Assembly (NCBI RefSeq): GCF_001552635.1
Contig: NZ_BCRO01000104.1
Location: forward strand, 1-42,998
Origin: Actinomadura hibisca NBRC 15177
GTDB taxonomy: Bacteria > Actinomycetota > Actinomycetes > Streptosporangiales > Streptosporangiaceae
Direction of reading: 5' to 3'
Length of the DNA: 42,998 bases
The notes under the pieces were generated by a model, which was not told the origin of the DNA, made no database searches, and was given only the letters and a program-made list of their open reading frames with translations. The position numbers and the translations under genes are program-made. Shown here piece after piece: positions 23,693-36,948 of this stretch; position 1 is the first letter of the stretch; every line of letters begins with the position of its first letter.

Positions 23693-24134
23693 CGGTCACC
23701 TCCAGGGGAGGGGCGCCGGGGCCGGGCGGCTGGGGCGCGTGGCGCGCACCGGCCGCCAGGTCCACCTCGGGGGGCTCCAGCAGCCCGTCCAGCACCAGGT
23801 CGAAGATGGCGGGCAGGTCGAAGTCGGTGGCGCGCGGCTCGCCCGCGGCCTGTTTCAGGGCTTTGACGTTGGCGGGGTTGCGGCGGTGCCGCAGCGCGAA
23901 GTCGGCCCACTCCTCGTCGCGGTAGCGCGCGCCGGGGGCCTCCAGCAGCTCGTGCAGCCGCCGGGTCTCGGGGTCGCCGATCAGCTCCCGCATGGCCCAG
24001 CCGCACAGGTCGCGCTCGGCCTCGGTCGCGGCGAGGTCGGTCAGTTCCCGGCCGCGCCGCACGATCTCCTCGCGGTCGGCGTCGGGGGGCAGGCCGAGGA
24101 CGTGGAAGGGGTTGGGCCGGACGGTTCCGCTCAT
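23676..24134 (-). CDS. J-domain-like protein without HPD
   Basis: A 152-residue protein. Residues about 7-75 resemble a J-domain helical bundle (PNPFHVLGLPPDADREEIVRRGRELTDLA...), yet the HPD tripeptide that drives Hsp70 ATPase is missing. The rest (about 90-152) is Pro-rich, ending in LEVTDVLFG. It may serve as a docking or inhibitory J-like module, or the HPD role may be played by another protein, for example the J-pseudokinase of the neighbouring operon. The start overlaps the upstream TPR stop (ATGA) and the end overlaps the GrpE start by 17 bp. Confidence 0.72.
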   Translation of the reverse strand: MSGTVRPNPFHVLGLPPDADREEIVRRGRELTDLAATEAERDLCGWAMRELIGDPETRRLHELLEAPGARYRDEEWADFALRHRRNPANVKALKQAAGEPRATDFDLPAIFDLVLDGLLEPPEVDLAAGARHAPQPPGPGAPPLEVTDVLFG

Positions 24135-25831
24135 CGTGCCCCCAGGAGTCGCCGGACGTCGTCGTGGTTGCGGCGGGCGGAGGCGTTGGACGGGTCCAGC
24201 TCCAGCGCCTCGTCCAGCAGCCGCAGCGCGTGCGCCGCGACGTCGGGCATCCCGCCGGCCGGGCCGCGCGGGGGCGCGGCCTCCTCGACCAGGCTCACCG
24301 CCTGCCCGCTGAGGACGGTGGACAGCTGCCTGCGGACGAAGTCGAGGTCGTCGTCGCGGTCGGTCAGTGTCAGGGCGCGCCGCAGCTCGGCGGCGGCCTG
24401 GCCGAGCCGCCTGGAGTCGCGCGGGCCCTCGTTGGCGAGCGTCACGCCCTTGCCGAGGTGCGCCTCCATCCGCAACTGCCGGACCATCGTCGCGAACCGG
24501 GAGGTGTCCGGCACCGCCGCCAGGGCCTGCAACGCCCGGTCGTGCGAGCGCGCGGTGAGGTGCTCGCGCGCGGCGCGGATGGCGGCGTAGGTGCCCTCCT
24601 CGGCCGAGTAGCCGCTCATCTCGCGGACGAACGAGGCGGCCTGCTCGTTGTGGGGCGCCAACTCGCGCGCGCGTTCGCCCTTCCGCAGGGCGGCGGCGAA
24701 GCGGCCCTGCCCGGCCAGCACGTCGCCCTCCTTGAGCAGGCTCTGCGCCAGCAGGTCCACGGCGTTGTGGTTGGCGGGGTTCCAGCGCAGCGCCTCCTCC
24801 AGGTCGCCGACGGCCTCGGTGTCGGTGGGCGCGACGACCCCGCGGAACATGTGGTGGATCGACAGCGCCTGGTTCTCGTGCCGGTGCCCCTCGCCGGGGA
24901 CGCAGAACCCGGCCAGCCGCGACGCGAAGTCGCCGCCCGAGTCCAGCACGCGGCGCAGGGCCTCGAAGTCCTTCAGCGAGTACAGGCAGTAGCACCAGTC
25001 GTTGTGCCAGCCGATCCCCGCCACCAGCACCGGGCGGGTGGGCACGCCGAGCCGCACCATGGGCGTCAGCGCGGCGATCCCGGACTCGTAGTCGGCGCGG
25101 ATGCCCTGCGGCAGGCGGTCGATGGCGTCGGGGTCGTTGACGGCGCGCTCGGCGTCCTCCACCAGGTTGGCGCTCCAGTGGTCGAGGGCGGCGTCGGCCA
25201 GCCGAGCGATCCCGGCGAAGCGGACGGGGTCGGCGGCCGGGCCGTACCGCACGCCGAGGCCGCTCGGCAGATCGGCCAGCAGCGCGGCGGCGGCGTCGGG
25301 ACCGGTCCGGCAGGCGTCCAGGCAGCGCAGGTGCAGGCGGGCGGTGGCGGTGCGGCCGGTGGCCAGCGCCCGCGCGCCCTGGGCGGCGTGCAGGTCGAGC
25401 AGCTCTCCGGCGATCCGCTCGCGCGGCGGGCCGGGGACGTCGCGGGTGGCCAGCACCAGCGCCCACAGCAGGGTCGCGGCGGCGAGGTGCTCGTCGTCGC
25501 GGCCGCCCTCGCGCAGGGCGCGTTCCCGGTACAGGACGGCCAGGTCGTGCATCAGGTCCAGGTCGTGGGCGCGCGCCACCAGGCAGCGTTCCCACGCAGT
25601 GGAGACGGCGGGCGGGTCGTCGGCGAGCAGCGCGCCGCGCAGTGCGTCGTCGGTCTCGATGACCGCCTCCAGCGGGCGGTGCCGTCCGGCGCGTTCGGGC
25701 ATGGCCTCGTCATCCTCGCCGGTGGCCGGTGCGCCCGGGAACAGGCACGCCAGCAGCCGGGCCACGCACACCTCCAGTTCGAGGCCGCGCGCCAGCTCGT
25801 CCAGCGCCTGCCGGGACGGGGACGCCGCCAT
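24131..25831 (-). CDS. TPR-rich scaffold protein (566 aa)
   Basis: A 566-residue soluble helical protein. The C-terminal half contains recognisable tetratricopeptide units (DLEEALRWNPANHNAVDLLAQSL; AALRKGERARELAPHNEQAA; RLLDEALELDPSNASARRN). The N-terminal half is helical without a recognised domain, with an aromatic stretch NDWCYCLYSLKDFEALRRVL near residues 280-300. It presumably holds clients or partners of the chaperone genes around it. The ATG shares one base with the upstream stop (TGATG). No enzyme motif is seen. Confidence 0.8.
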   Translation of the reverse strand: MAASPSRQALDELARGLELEVCVARLLACLFPGAPATGEDDEAMPERAGRHRPLEAVIETDDALRGALLADDPPAVSTAWERCLVARAHDLDLMHDLAVLYRERALREGGRDDEHLAAATLLWALVLATRDVPGPPRERIAGELLDLHAAQGARALATGRTATARLHLRCLDACRTGPDAAAALLADLPSGLGVRYGPAADPVRFAGIARLADAALDHWSANLVEDAERAVNDPDAIDRLPQGIRADYESGIAALTPMVRLGVPTRPVLVAGIGWHNDWCYCLYSLKDFEALRRVLDSGGDFASRLAGFCVPGEGHRHENQALSIHHMFRGVVAPTDTEAVGDLEEALRWNPANHNAVDLLAQSLLKEGDVLAGQGRFAAALRKGERARELAPHNEQAASFVREMSGYSAEEGTYAAIRAAREHLTARSHDRALQALAAVPDTSRFATMVRQLRMEAHLGKGVTLANEGPRDSRRLGQAAAELRRALTLTDRDDDLDFVRRQLSTVLSGQAVSLVEEAAPPRGPAGGMPDVAAHALRLLDEALELDPSNASARRNHDDVRRLLGAR

Positions 25832-28800
25832 CAGCCCTCCCACCTTCCGCGCAGCGATCCGGTGTTGGCCAGCGCGCGCATCTCCTCGAAGTGGCCCAGC
25901 GCCTTGGCGACCAGCCCGGCGGCGGCCGCGGCGGCGTAACGCTTGGCGGCGCGGTCCCACTCGGCGGCCAGGATCGTGCGGCGGGTCTGGTTCAGGCCGC
26001 GCAGGCGGTCCTGGTAGACGCGGCGGACCTCGGCGACCTCGTCCTCCTCGGGCAGGAACTGGTCGGGCTCCTGCCCGTCCAGGATCCCGGCGGCCCGGCG
26101 CAGCAGCCGCGCCGCTTCCAGGGGTTCGTTGCGGCGGCGCGCCGTGGTCGCCCGGTGGCACAGGTAGCGCCCGTACTCCTCGCGCACCGTCTCCTCGTCG
26201 GTGCCCGCGCGCAGCGCCTCCCGCCAGGCGCGCTCGGCGGTCTCGTGATCGTTCGCGGCGGTGGCGCAGCGGGCCAGGGTGAGCGGGTCGAAACCGCCGT
26301 CGGCGGCGACCTTGCGCAGGACGGCGGCCAGCTCGCGGGGCCGCGCCCCGCCGCCCCGGCCGGGCGCGGCGCACAGGGCGGGCAGCACCCGGTGCAGGTC
26401 GACCAGCCCGCTCACGTCGTGCTCGGGCAGGGTGCGCACCAGCAGCGCGCGGCACTCGTCCGGCGCGGACTCGGCGAGCGCCGCCGCCTGCGCGGCCAGC
26501 AGCGCGGCGGTCAGTCGGCCGGGCACCCCCTCGGGCGGGTCGAACTCGCCGGGGTCGCCGGACAGGGCGGCGGCGAGCAGGTCGCGGATGTGGCGGCCGG
26601 TGGCGTCCTGGACGGGGGCGGCGCGCAGCAGCCGGAGCGCGGCGTCGCCGTCCCCGGCGGCCAGTTCACGGCGCGCGGCGGCCAGCGCGACGGGCAGGTC
26701 GGCGGGCCCGGCGGGTCCGGCGCCCGAACCGGGGCGGCGCAGCGCGGCGGCGCGGACGATGCCGTTGAGCCGGTGCACCTCGGGCAGGCCGTGCCGCTCG
26801 GTGAGCCCGGCCAGCAGCCGGGGCAGCGGCGCGGCGCGGGCGTCGCCGTCCGCGCGCAGGTACGCGCCGGTCAGCGCGCCCGCCAGCGCCGTCACCGCCT
26901 GGGGTGGGGCGTCGGCGGCCCCGTCCAGCAGGTGGACGAGACGGTCGCACAGGCCGGGGTCGGGGATGGTGGGGCCGGTCAGCTCGGCGAGGCCCAGGAC
27001 CCAGGTCGCCCATGGGTGGTCGGCGGCGGCGCGGCGCAGCTTGGCGGCCGTGTCGTCGGGGAGGCCGCCGGGCGCCCTTCCGGCGAACAGTTCGGCGGCG
27101 CGGGCCAGCGCGCGGGCGTCGCGGGGGATGGTGCGGGGCGCGTCGGCGGCCGCCTCGTCGAACGCCGTCGCGGCGGTCAGGGCCAGTTGCATGGCCTGCT
27201 CGGCGTCGCCGTCGGCCTGCCGCCGGGCCGCCTGGCGTAGGCGGAGATGGCCGAGCGCGTAGCGGGCCTGGGGGAGCGCCTGCGCGGCGGGGACGTTCTC
27301 GGCGTCTGGGTCGGCGCGGGTCTGCAACCAGGTACGCAACAGGTCCGCTTTGGGGCCGGACGGGCGCGCTGGGCCGTCCAGCAGGCGGAGCGCCGCGTCG
27401 AAGTGACCCTCTTGCGCTTCGTGGGTGGCCAGCGCCAGCGCGGCCCGGCCGTAGCCGAGCGCGTCGGCGGCTTCGGTGAGCAGCGCGCGGCCCCGGTCGG
27501 GGTGGGTGCGCAACGCGGCGAGGCCGGACCAGCGCAGGCGTTCGGCGGCGGGCAACCGCCGGAACAGCGGTATTTCCATGGCCTGCGCCAGCGCCCACTG
27601 GTTGTGCCGGGCGAACCGCAGGCCCAGGACGGTGCGCAGCGCTTCGAGGTGGTCGGCGAGGGTGCCGGTGGGGTGTTGCCAGTTCTGGGCCTCGGCGGGC
27701 GGGTGCTCGCCTCGCGCGAGGGAGGCTCGGGCGGCGGCGAGTTCGGCGTAGGCGGCGGGCGGCGGGGCTTCCTTGACGTTCTTGGCGAACTTGCGGGCGG
27801 GGTCGGCGTCCTGGAGCAGGCAGCCCAACGGCCAGGTGGGGGAGCGCGCGTATCGCTGCGCGACGGCTTCGGGATCGTCGCGAAGCAGGAGCGCCCAGGC
27901 GGCGTGGTAGTCCCAGTCCGGCCGCCCGGGGAACGCCTCAGCCAGCGGCGGCAGCAGTTGCGCCGCGCGCTGGGCGTCGCCTTCCAGCAAGTACATGCGG
28001 CCGATGGCGTAGTCGAGCCACTCGCCCGCGTGCGCGGCGATGGTGAAGCGGGTGAGGCGCGCGGTGTCGGCGGGCGCGGGGCCGGTGGCGGCCGGATCGT
28101 CCAGCCACGCCAGCAGTGCGCTCAACGTGGCCAGTTCGGTTGACGCGCGGACGAGAGGGGCGGCGCGGTGGTCTGTGCGGGTGGCGGAGGGATCGGCGCG
28201 GTGCTCTGCGTGGGCGGAGGGATTGGCGGGGTGGTTCGGGTGGGCGGTGGAAGGGGCGGCGGGGTGATCTGCGCGGGTGGCGGAAGGGACGGTGCGGCGG
28301 GCGGCCGGTGCGGTGACGCCGTCGTGGTCGCCTAGGCGTAGGCGGGCCGCCAGCAGGCCGACGAAGGTCGTCTCGTCCTCGGGCGCGCGCGAGAAGTGGG
28401 ACGCGGCCTCGGCGGCGTCGCCGTCTACCAGCAGCGCGTGCAGGCCGAGCGTGCGTTCCGCGCCGGGCACGTCGGGGAAGCGTCGCGCCAGCGTGCTTGC
28501 CTCGGCGATCCGCACGGTGCCCGAGTCGAACCCGGTGGCCAGCAGGCGCGCCAGTAGCGGGACGCTCTCCGACGGCGGCGGGTCGGTGACGCGTCCGGCC
28601 AGCGCGCGCGCCTCGGTGTCCTCGCCCCGCGCGGCGCGGGCGGCGACCAGCGGCCACGGCAGTGGCGCGCCGGTCTGCGCGCCGAGCGTCTCCAGCGTGC
28701 GGAAGTCCTCGTCGGCCAGCAGCGGCAGCAGCCGGTCCTCCAGCAGCGAGCCCTGCACCTCGGCCCATTGCCGGGCGTAGGCGTCGGGATGTTCGGCGAT

Positions 28801-28929
28801 CTCGGCCAGCACCTCGCGCAGCCGCGCCACCGCCTGAGCCGGATCGGGCTCGGCGATGGCCGCCGCCCACCTGCGGCGCAGCCGTCCGCCGCGGTTGAAC
28901 AGCCCCCCGAACGTGCGCTCCGGCACCAT
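25831..28929 (-). CDS. Giant TPR/helical-repeat scaffold protein (1032 aa)
   Basis: A 1032-residue alpha-helical repeat protein and the largest gene of the operon. Helical pairs of TPR or Sel1 type run through most of its length (for example RTHPDRGRALLTEAADALGYGRAALALATHEAQEGHFDAALRLL type units near 500-545). Residues about 214-257 are an insert of four 10-11-residue Pro/Ser/His-rich repeats (PSATRADHPAA type), probably a flexible linker. It likely forms a large binding platform; no catalytic motif seen. The ATG overlaps the kinase stop (TGATG) and its stop overlaps the next TPR start. Its wide divergence makes homology hard to assign beyond the repeat fold. Confidence 0.8.
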   Translation of the reverse strand: MVPERTFGGLFNRGGRLRRRWAAAIAEPDPAQAVARLREVLAEIAEHPDAYARQWAEVQGSLLEDRLLPLLADEDFRTLETLGAQTGAPLPWPLVAARAARGEDTEARALAGRVTDPPPSESVPLLARLLATGFDSGTVRIAEASTLARRFPDVPGAERTLGLHALLVDGDAAEAASHFSRAPEDETTFVGLLAARLRLGDHDGVTAPAARRTVPSATRADHPAAPSTAHPNHPANPSAHAEHRADPSATRTDHRAAPLVRASTELATLSALLAWLDDPAATGPAPADTARLTRFTIAAHAGEWLDYAIGRMYLLEGDAQRAAQLLPPLAEAFPGRPDWDYHAAWALLLRDDPEAVAQRYARSPTWPLGCLLQDADPARKFAKNVKEAPPPAAYAELAAARASLARGEHPPAEAQNWQHPTGTLADHLEALRTVLGLRFARHNQWALAQAMEIPLFRRLPAAERLRWSGLAALRTHPDRGRALLTEAADALGYGRAALALATHEAQEGHFDAALRLLDGPARPSGPKADLLRTWLQTRADPDAENVPAAQALPQARYALGHLRLRQAARRQADGDAEQAMQLALTAATAFDEAAADAPRTIPRDARALARAAELFAGRAPGGLPDDTAAKLRRAAADHPWATWVLGLAELTGPTIPDPGLCDRLVHLLDGAADAPPQAVTALAGALTGAYLRADGDARAAPLPRLLAGLTERHGLPEVHRLNGIVRAAALRRPGSGAGPAGPADLPVALAAARRELAAGDGDAALRLLRAAPVQDATGRHIRDLLAAALSGDPGEFDPPEGVPGRLTAALLAAQAAALAESAPDECRALLVRTLPEHDVSGLVDLHRVLPALCAAPGRGGGARPRELAAVLRKVAADGGFDPLTLARCATAANDHETAERAWREALRAGTDEETVREEYGRYLCHRATTARRRNEPLEAARLLRRAAGILDGQEPDQFLPEEDEVAEVRRVYQDRLRGLNQTRRTILAAEWDRAAKRYAAAAAAGLVAKALGHFEEMRALANTGSLRGRWEG
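28160..28287. repeat. Degenerate 30-33-bp coding tandem repeat
   Basis: Four units on the minus strand encode PSATRADHPAA, PSTAHPNHPAN, PSAHAEHRAD and PSATRTDHRAA. The units are 30-33 bp long and noticeably diverged. They insert a linker into the large TPR protein. Confidence 0.75.
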
Positions 28930-30145
28930 CAGCGGTCGGGCCTCCTCTCCCGGCGGGCCAGGTCGGCGTAGCGGTCGGCTTGGTAGACGTTGCCGTCCGC
29001 CCGATACGACGCACTGATCTGGTGGAGAAGTTCCGCTCGTTCCGCCTTGCTGCGCACCAGCGCGGGATTGTCCTGCACCAGCCGCCAGGCCAGCTCGCGG
29101 TGGCGGGCGGCCGTGCCGTGCTCGCCGCGCGCCGCCAGCTTCTCGGCGGCCTCGATGTGCTCGCGCAACTCCTGCGGGACGGACGGCGCGGGCGTCGGCG
29201 GGGGCGGTGGCAGCGGCGTCCGCGCGGCCTCGTACTCGCCGATCGCCTCCAGCAGCTCGTCGGCGGTGCGGAACCGGTCCTGCGGATCGTGCGCCAGGCA
29301 GCGCAGCACCAGGTCGTCCAGCGCGGCGGGCACGGTGTTGTTCAGCAGCGACGGCGGATCGACCCGGCAGTCGGCCCGCGCGTGGTAGGTCCACTGCGAG
29401 TGCAGCGCGGTGGGCATGCCGTCGGGCGGGTGCAGGTGCCCGAACGGGTGCCGTCCGGTCAGGCCCTGATAGACCAGCAGCCCCAGCGAGTACAGGTCCG
29501 ACGCGCGCACGCTCGCGCCCTGCGCGGTCTCCGGCGCCATGTAGGACACCGTCCCCGCGACGCCCTCCACGTGCCCGGCCGATAACATGCGCGCCGCCAG
29601 CCCGAAGTCCACCACCCGGACCCGCTTGTCCAGCCCCAGCAGCACGTTGTCGGGTTTCAGGTCGCGGTGCAGCAGCGGCGGCACCAGCGAGTGCAGGCCG
29701 CGCAGCGCCACCGCGATCTGCTTCGCCCACGCCGTCATCAGCCGCGCCGGGACGCCCCGCCGGTACTGGGCGAACTGCGCCTGCAACGTGGTGCCCTGGA
29801 CGTACTCCATCACCAGGTAGCCGCGGCCGCCGAGGTCGTCGGCCAGGCCCGCGTCGTACAGGTGCACCAGGTGCGCGCGGGCCTCCAGGTCGGTCATGTC
29901 GTCCATGGCCTCGGCCAGCAGCAGCGCGTCGCCGAACAGCTCGCGCACGGTCTGCTCGGTCAGCCCGGTGCGCCGCGACACCTTCACCGCGACCCGCCGC
30001 ACCGGCGCGCCCAGCAGCCGCTGGTCGCTGCGGAACACCGCGCCGAACCCGCCCTCGCCCAGCAGCTCGCCCAGCTCGTAGCGGCCGCCCAGCGTGCGGC
30101 CCCGCAGCGCGCTCAGCTCGACGGTCTGGCCGTCCGCGCCGCCGC

Positions 30146-30149
<4 letters not shown>
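28929..30149 (-). CDS. Active Ser/Thr protein kinase without membrane segment
   Basis: A 406-residue kinase of the bacterial Hanks type. All catalytic elements are intact: glycine loop GEGGFGAVF (31-39), VAVK with Lys56, HRDLKPDN (161-168), DFG (181-183) and SYMAPE. Unlike the usual PknB-type proteins it has no transmembrane helix or PASTA domain; after a proline run (about 290) the C-terminus (300-406) is helical, TPR-like. It lies second in the chaperone operon, its ATG overlapping the AAA+ stop (ATGA) and its stop the TPR start. It probably phosphorylates operon partners such as the AAA+ or TPR proteins; targets are not visible in sequence. Confidence 0.92.
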
Positions 30150-32995
<2,846 letters not shown>

Positions 32996-33032
32996 CGGTC
33001 AGGGGGGACGGAACCGAACGCGCGCTGCGGGG

Positions 33033-33042
33033 GACCATGGTC
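33033..33042. promoter_or_regulatory. Palindrome in the AAA+ / ggt divergent region
   Basis: GACCATGGTC, a perfect 10-bp palindrome, lies 38 bp upstream of the AAA+ operon start in the 183-bp region shared with the gamma-glutamyltransferase gene. A tandem GTCGGCCGGG (twice) follows near 33100. No HAIR or CIRCE element was found. Confidence 0.3.
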
Positions 33043-33178
33043 TCAAACGGCGCTGCCCGGCGCCATGGCCGCCGGATGAACGATCTTGCCCGAGCCGGGT
33101 CGGCCGGGGTCGGCCGGGGCGCTGGCGCGGTGCCGGGATCGGTGGCACGGTAGTGACGCCGGAATCCCAGGAGGCTCT

Positions 33179-35074
<1,896 letters not shown>

Positions 35075-35086
35075 CGGTCCGTCGTG

Positions 35087-35115
35087 GACCTGTCCCCGGG
35101 CCCCGGGGACAGGTC
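35087..35115 (+). terminator. Perfect 13-bp hairpin after ggt
   Basis: GACCTGTCCCCGG and CCGGGGACAGGTC are perfectly complementary around a 3-base loop GCC. The hairpin lies between the ggt stop and the cutA start, only 33 bp before cutA, and lacks a T-tract. It is probably the ggt terminator, though it may also influence cutA. Confidence 0.7.
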
Positions 35116-35147
35116 TACGTTCCGCCGGAAGGGGAAGGATCGTTGCC

Positions 35148-35513
35148 ATGGCGGAGGCGTACGTACAGGTGACCACCACCACCGACTCGCGGGCCGAGGC
35201 CGCGGCGCTGGCCAAGGCCGCGGTCGCCGACCGGCTGGCCGCCTGCGCCCAGCTCGTCGGCCCGGTGGCCAGCACCTACTGGTGGGAGGGCGCGATCGAG
35301 TCGGCCGAGGAGTGGATGGTGGTGTTCAAGACCACCGTGGACCGCTTCGACGAGCTGGCCAGCCTGATCACCGACGAGCACTCCTACGACACCCCCGAGA
35401 TCATCGCGACCCCCGTGGTGGCCGGGAGCATGGACTACCTGGCCTGGGTGGCCGAGCAGACCGAGCCCGCCGACGACCCCGCCGACCCCGAGACCACCGG
35501 CGACCCGGTGTGA
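35148..35513 (+). CDS. cutA: CutA-like divalent cation tolerance protein
   Basis: A 121-residue CutA1 protein, a small trimeric ferredoxin-like fold linked to copper/divalent metal tolerance. Core motifs are intact: RLAACAQL, STYWWEG and the SYDTPEIIATPV strand near residue 90. The C-terminal 18 residues are an acidic Asp/Glu/Pro-rich extension. GGAAGG lies upstream of the ATG. Only 73 bp separates it from ggt, with a hairpin between. A CsoR gene lies 1 kb downstream but on the opposite strand. Confidence 0.93.
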   Translation: MAEAYVQVTTTTDSRAEAAALAKAAVADRLAACAQLVGPVASTYWWEGAIESAEEWMVVFKTTVDRFDELASLITDEHSYDTPEIIATPVVAGSMDYLAWVAEQTEPADDPADPETTGDPV

Positions 35514-35523
35514 CCTGGGTCAT

Positions 35524-35546
35524 ATCAGGGAAAATAAGTCCTTGAT
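35524..35546. promoter_or_regulatory. Inverted repeat between cutA and mpaB-like gene
   Basis: ATCAGGGA and TCCTTGAT (one mismatch) flank an AT-rich 7-base centre. It lies in the 111-bp gap before the oxygenase gene and is the only AT-rich patch nearby, so it probably marks that gene's promoter or an operator. Confidence 0.3.
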
Positions 35547-35624
35547 TACTGTGGTCGGTGCGACCGTGCCGGCCACGGCGCCGGTGCGCGAGCACCCGTG
35601 AGGACCCGGCGAGAGGGGGCGGCC

Positions 35625-36545
35625 ATGCGTGCGGACGGACGCGCGGACGGCGGCGAGGGCGCGGCGGAGACCGTGGTGGAGGCCGTGGGGGAAGGCGCGG
35701 CGGAGGACTACGGCCTGTTCGGGCCGGGTTCGGTGACCTGGCGGGTGATGGGCGAGCCGGTGCTGGTCGTCGGCGGCGTCCGGGCCCTGCTGTTGCAGGC
35801 CCTGCACCCGCGCTCGATGTGGGGCACCGCGCAGAACTCCGAGCTGATGGACCCGTCGGCCGCCTGGGCGCGGCTGGGCCGGACGGTCGAGTTCGTGCGG
35901 GTGCGCACCTACGGCAGCCGCGCCGAGGTCGACCGGGTGGGCCGCCGCATCCGCAAGCTGCACTCCAAGCTGTCGGGCGTCGACCTGCGCACCGGCGAGA
36001 CGTTCCCGGTGGACGACCCCGAGAACCTGCTGTGGGTGCACCTGGGGGAGGTGGACTCCTACCTCGACGTCGCGCGCCGCGCGGGCGTGCCGCTCAGCGC
36101 CGCCGACGCCGACCGGTTCGTGGACGAGCAGCGCCGCGCCGCCGAGGTCGTCGGCCTCGACCCGGCGACCGTCCCCGCCTCGGTGGCGGACATGAAGGAC
36201 TACTACGCCGACATGCGCACCCGCATCTGGGCCTGCCAGGAGGCCAAGGACGGGCTGCGCCGCATGTTCAACCCGAACGTGCCCCGGCAGATGGTCCCGC
36301 TGAAGCTGGCCGCGCCCGGCATCGGGCTGCTGGTGGTCTCGACGCTGCCGCGCTGGGCCCGCCGCATGTACGGGCTGCCCGGCCTGCCGACCTCCGACCT
36401 GGCCGCGACGCTGGCGCTCAAGGGGCTCTACCGCACCACCCACGTGATCCCCGAGCAGTACCGCTACAGCCCCGACGCCAAGCGCGCCCTGCGGCTCGCC
36501 CGCGAGCACGAGGACGACGTGGCCACCTGGGCGATCGCGCCCTGA
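35625..36545 (+). CDS. MpaB/DUF2236-family oxygenase
   Basis: A 306-residue member of the DUF2236 family, which includes fungal MpaB and latex-clearing heme oxygenases. The family's conserved ALHPRSMWG (His near residue 61) and RVRTYGS segment, plus the later LWVHLGEVDSY, are present. Members are heme-binding oxygenases or of unknown role; the substrate here is open. The ATG at 35625 follows GAGAGGGGG; a GTG at 35598 is less likely. A short acidic N-terminal stretch precedes the domain. Confidence 0.87.
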   Translation: MRADGRADGGEGAAETVVEAVGEGAAEDYGLFGPGSVTWRVMGEPVLVVGGVRALLLQALHPRSMWGTAQNSELMDPSAAWARLGRTVEFVRVRTYGSRAEVDRVGRRIRKLHSKLSGVDLRTGETFPVDDPENLLWVHLGEVDSYLDVARRAGVPLSAADADRFVDEQRRAAEVVGLDPATVPASVADMKDYYADMRTRIWACQEAKDGLRRMFNPNVPRQMVPLKLAAPGIGLLVVSTLPRWARRMYGLPGLPTSDLAATLALKGLYRTTHVIPEQYRYSPDAKRALRLAREHEDDVATWAIAP

Positions 36546-36575
36546 CCCGGGGACCCCGGGGCTCGGAACCCGGGG

Positions 36576-36875
36576 TCAGCCGCGCCGCATCAGCCGTCCG
36601 ACGGCCGCCATCAGCTCGGTGGACATGGCCTCGCTCTTGCCCTCCTCCGCGCCCTCGGCGACGCAGTGCCGCACGTGCCCGTCCAGCAGGCCGAGCGCGA
36701 CCTTGTCCAGGGCGGCCTGGATGGCGCTGATCTGGGTGAGGATGTCGATGCAGTACCGGTCGTCCTCGACCATCCGCTCGATCCCGCGGACCTGGCCCTC
36801 GATCCGGCGCAGCCGGGTGCCGAGCTGGTCCTTGGTCGCGGTGTAACCGCGGGTGGGGGTCTCGCTGGTCGCCAT
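36576..36875 (-). CDS. csoR: CsoR-family copper-sensing repressor
   Basis: A 99-residue all-helical CsoR/DUF156 repressor. The copper-binding residues have exact CsoR spacing: Cys42, His67 and Cys71 (25 and 4 residues apart). Cu(I) binding releases it from DNA. A strong palindrome with ATACCCC and GGGGTAT ends lies between its start and the upstream MFS gene, implying autoregulation. No copper exporter, CopZ or CopA lies in the window, so other targets are elsewhere or the sensor controls only itself and the neighbours. Confidence 0.93.
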   Translation of the reverse strand: MATSETPTRGYTATKDQLGTRLRRIEGQVRGIERMVEDDRYCIDILTQISAIQAALDKVALGLLDGHVRHCVAEGAEEGKSEAMSTELMAAVGRLMRRG

Positions 36876-36912
36876 CTGTTCCTCGCAATCGCTGCCGGGG
36901 GCGTCGTCCCGG

Positions 36913-36948
36913 GGATACCCCTGGGGGGAAACCCCCCTAGGGGTATCC
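36913..36948. promoter_or_regulatory. CsoR operator-like palindrome
   Basis: Near-perfect inverted repeat: GGATACCCCTGGGGGG pairs with CCCCCCTAGGGGTATCC around AAA, with one extra base. The ATACCCC/GGGGTAT ends match CsoR-type sites. It sits 37 bp upstream of csoR and abuts the stop of the MFS gene, so it may also act as that gene's terminator. Confidence 0.8.
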
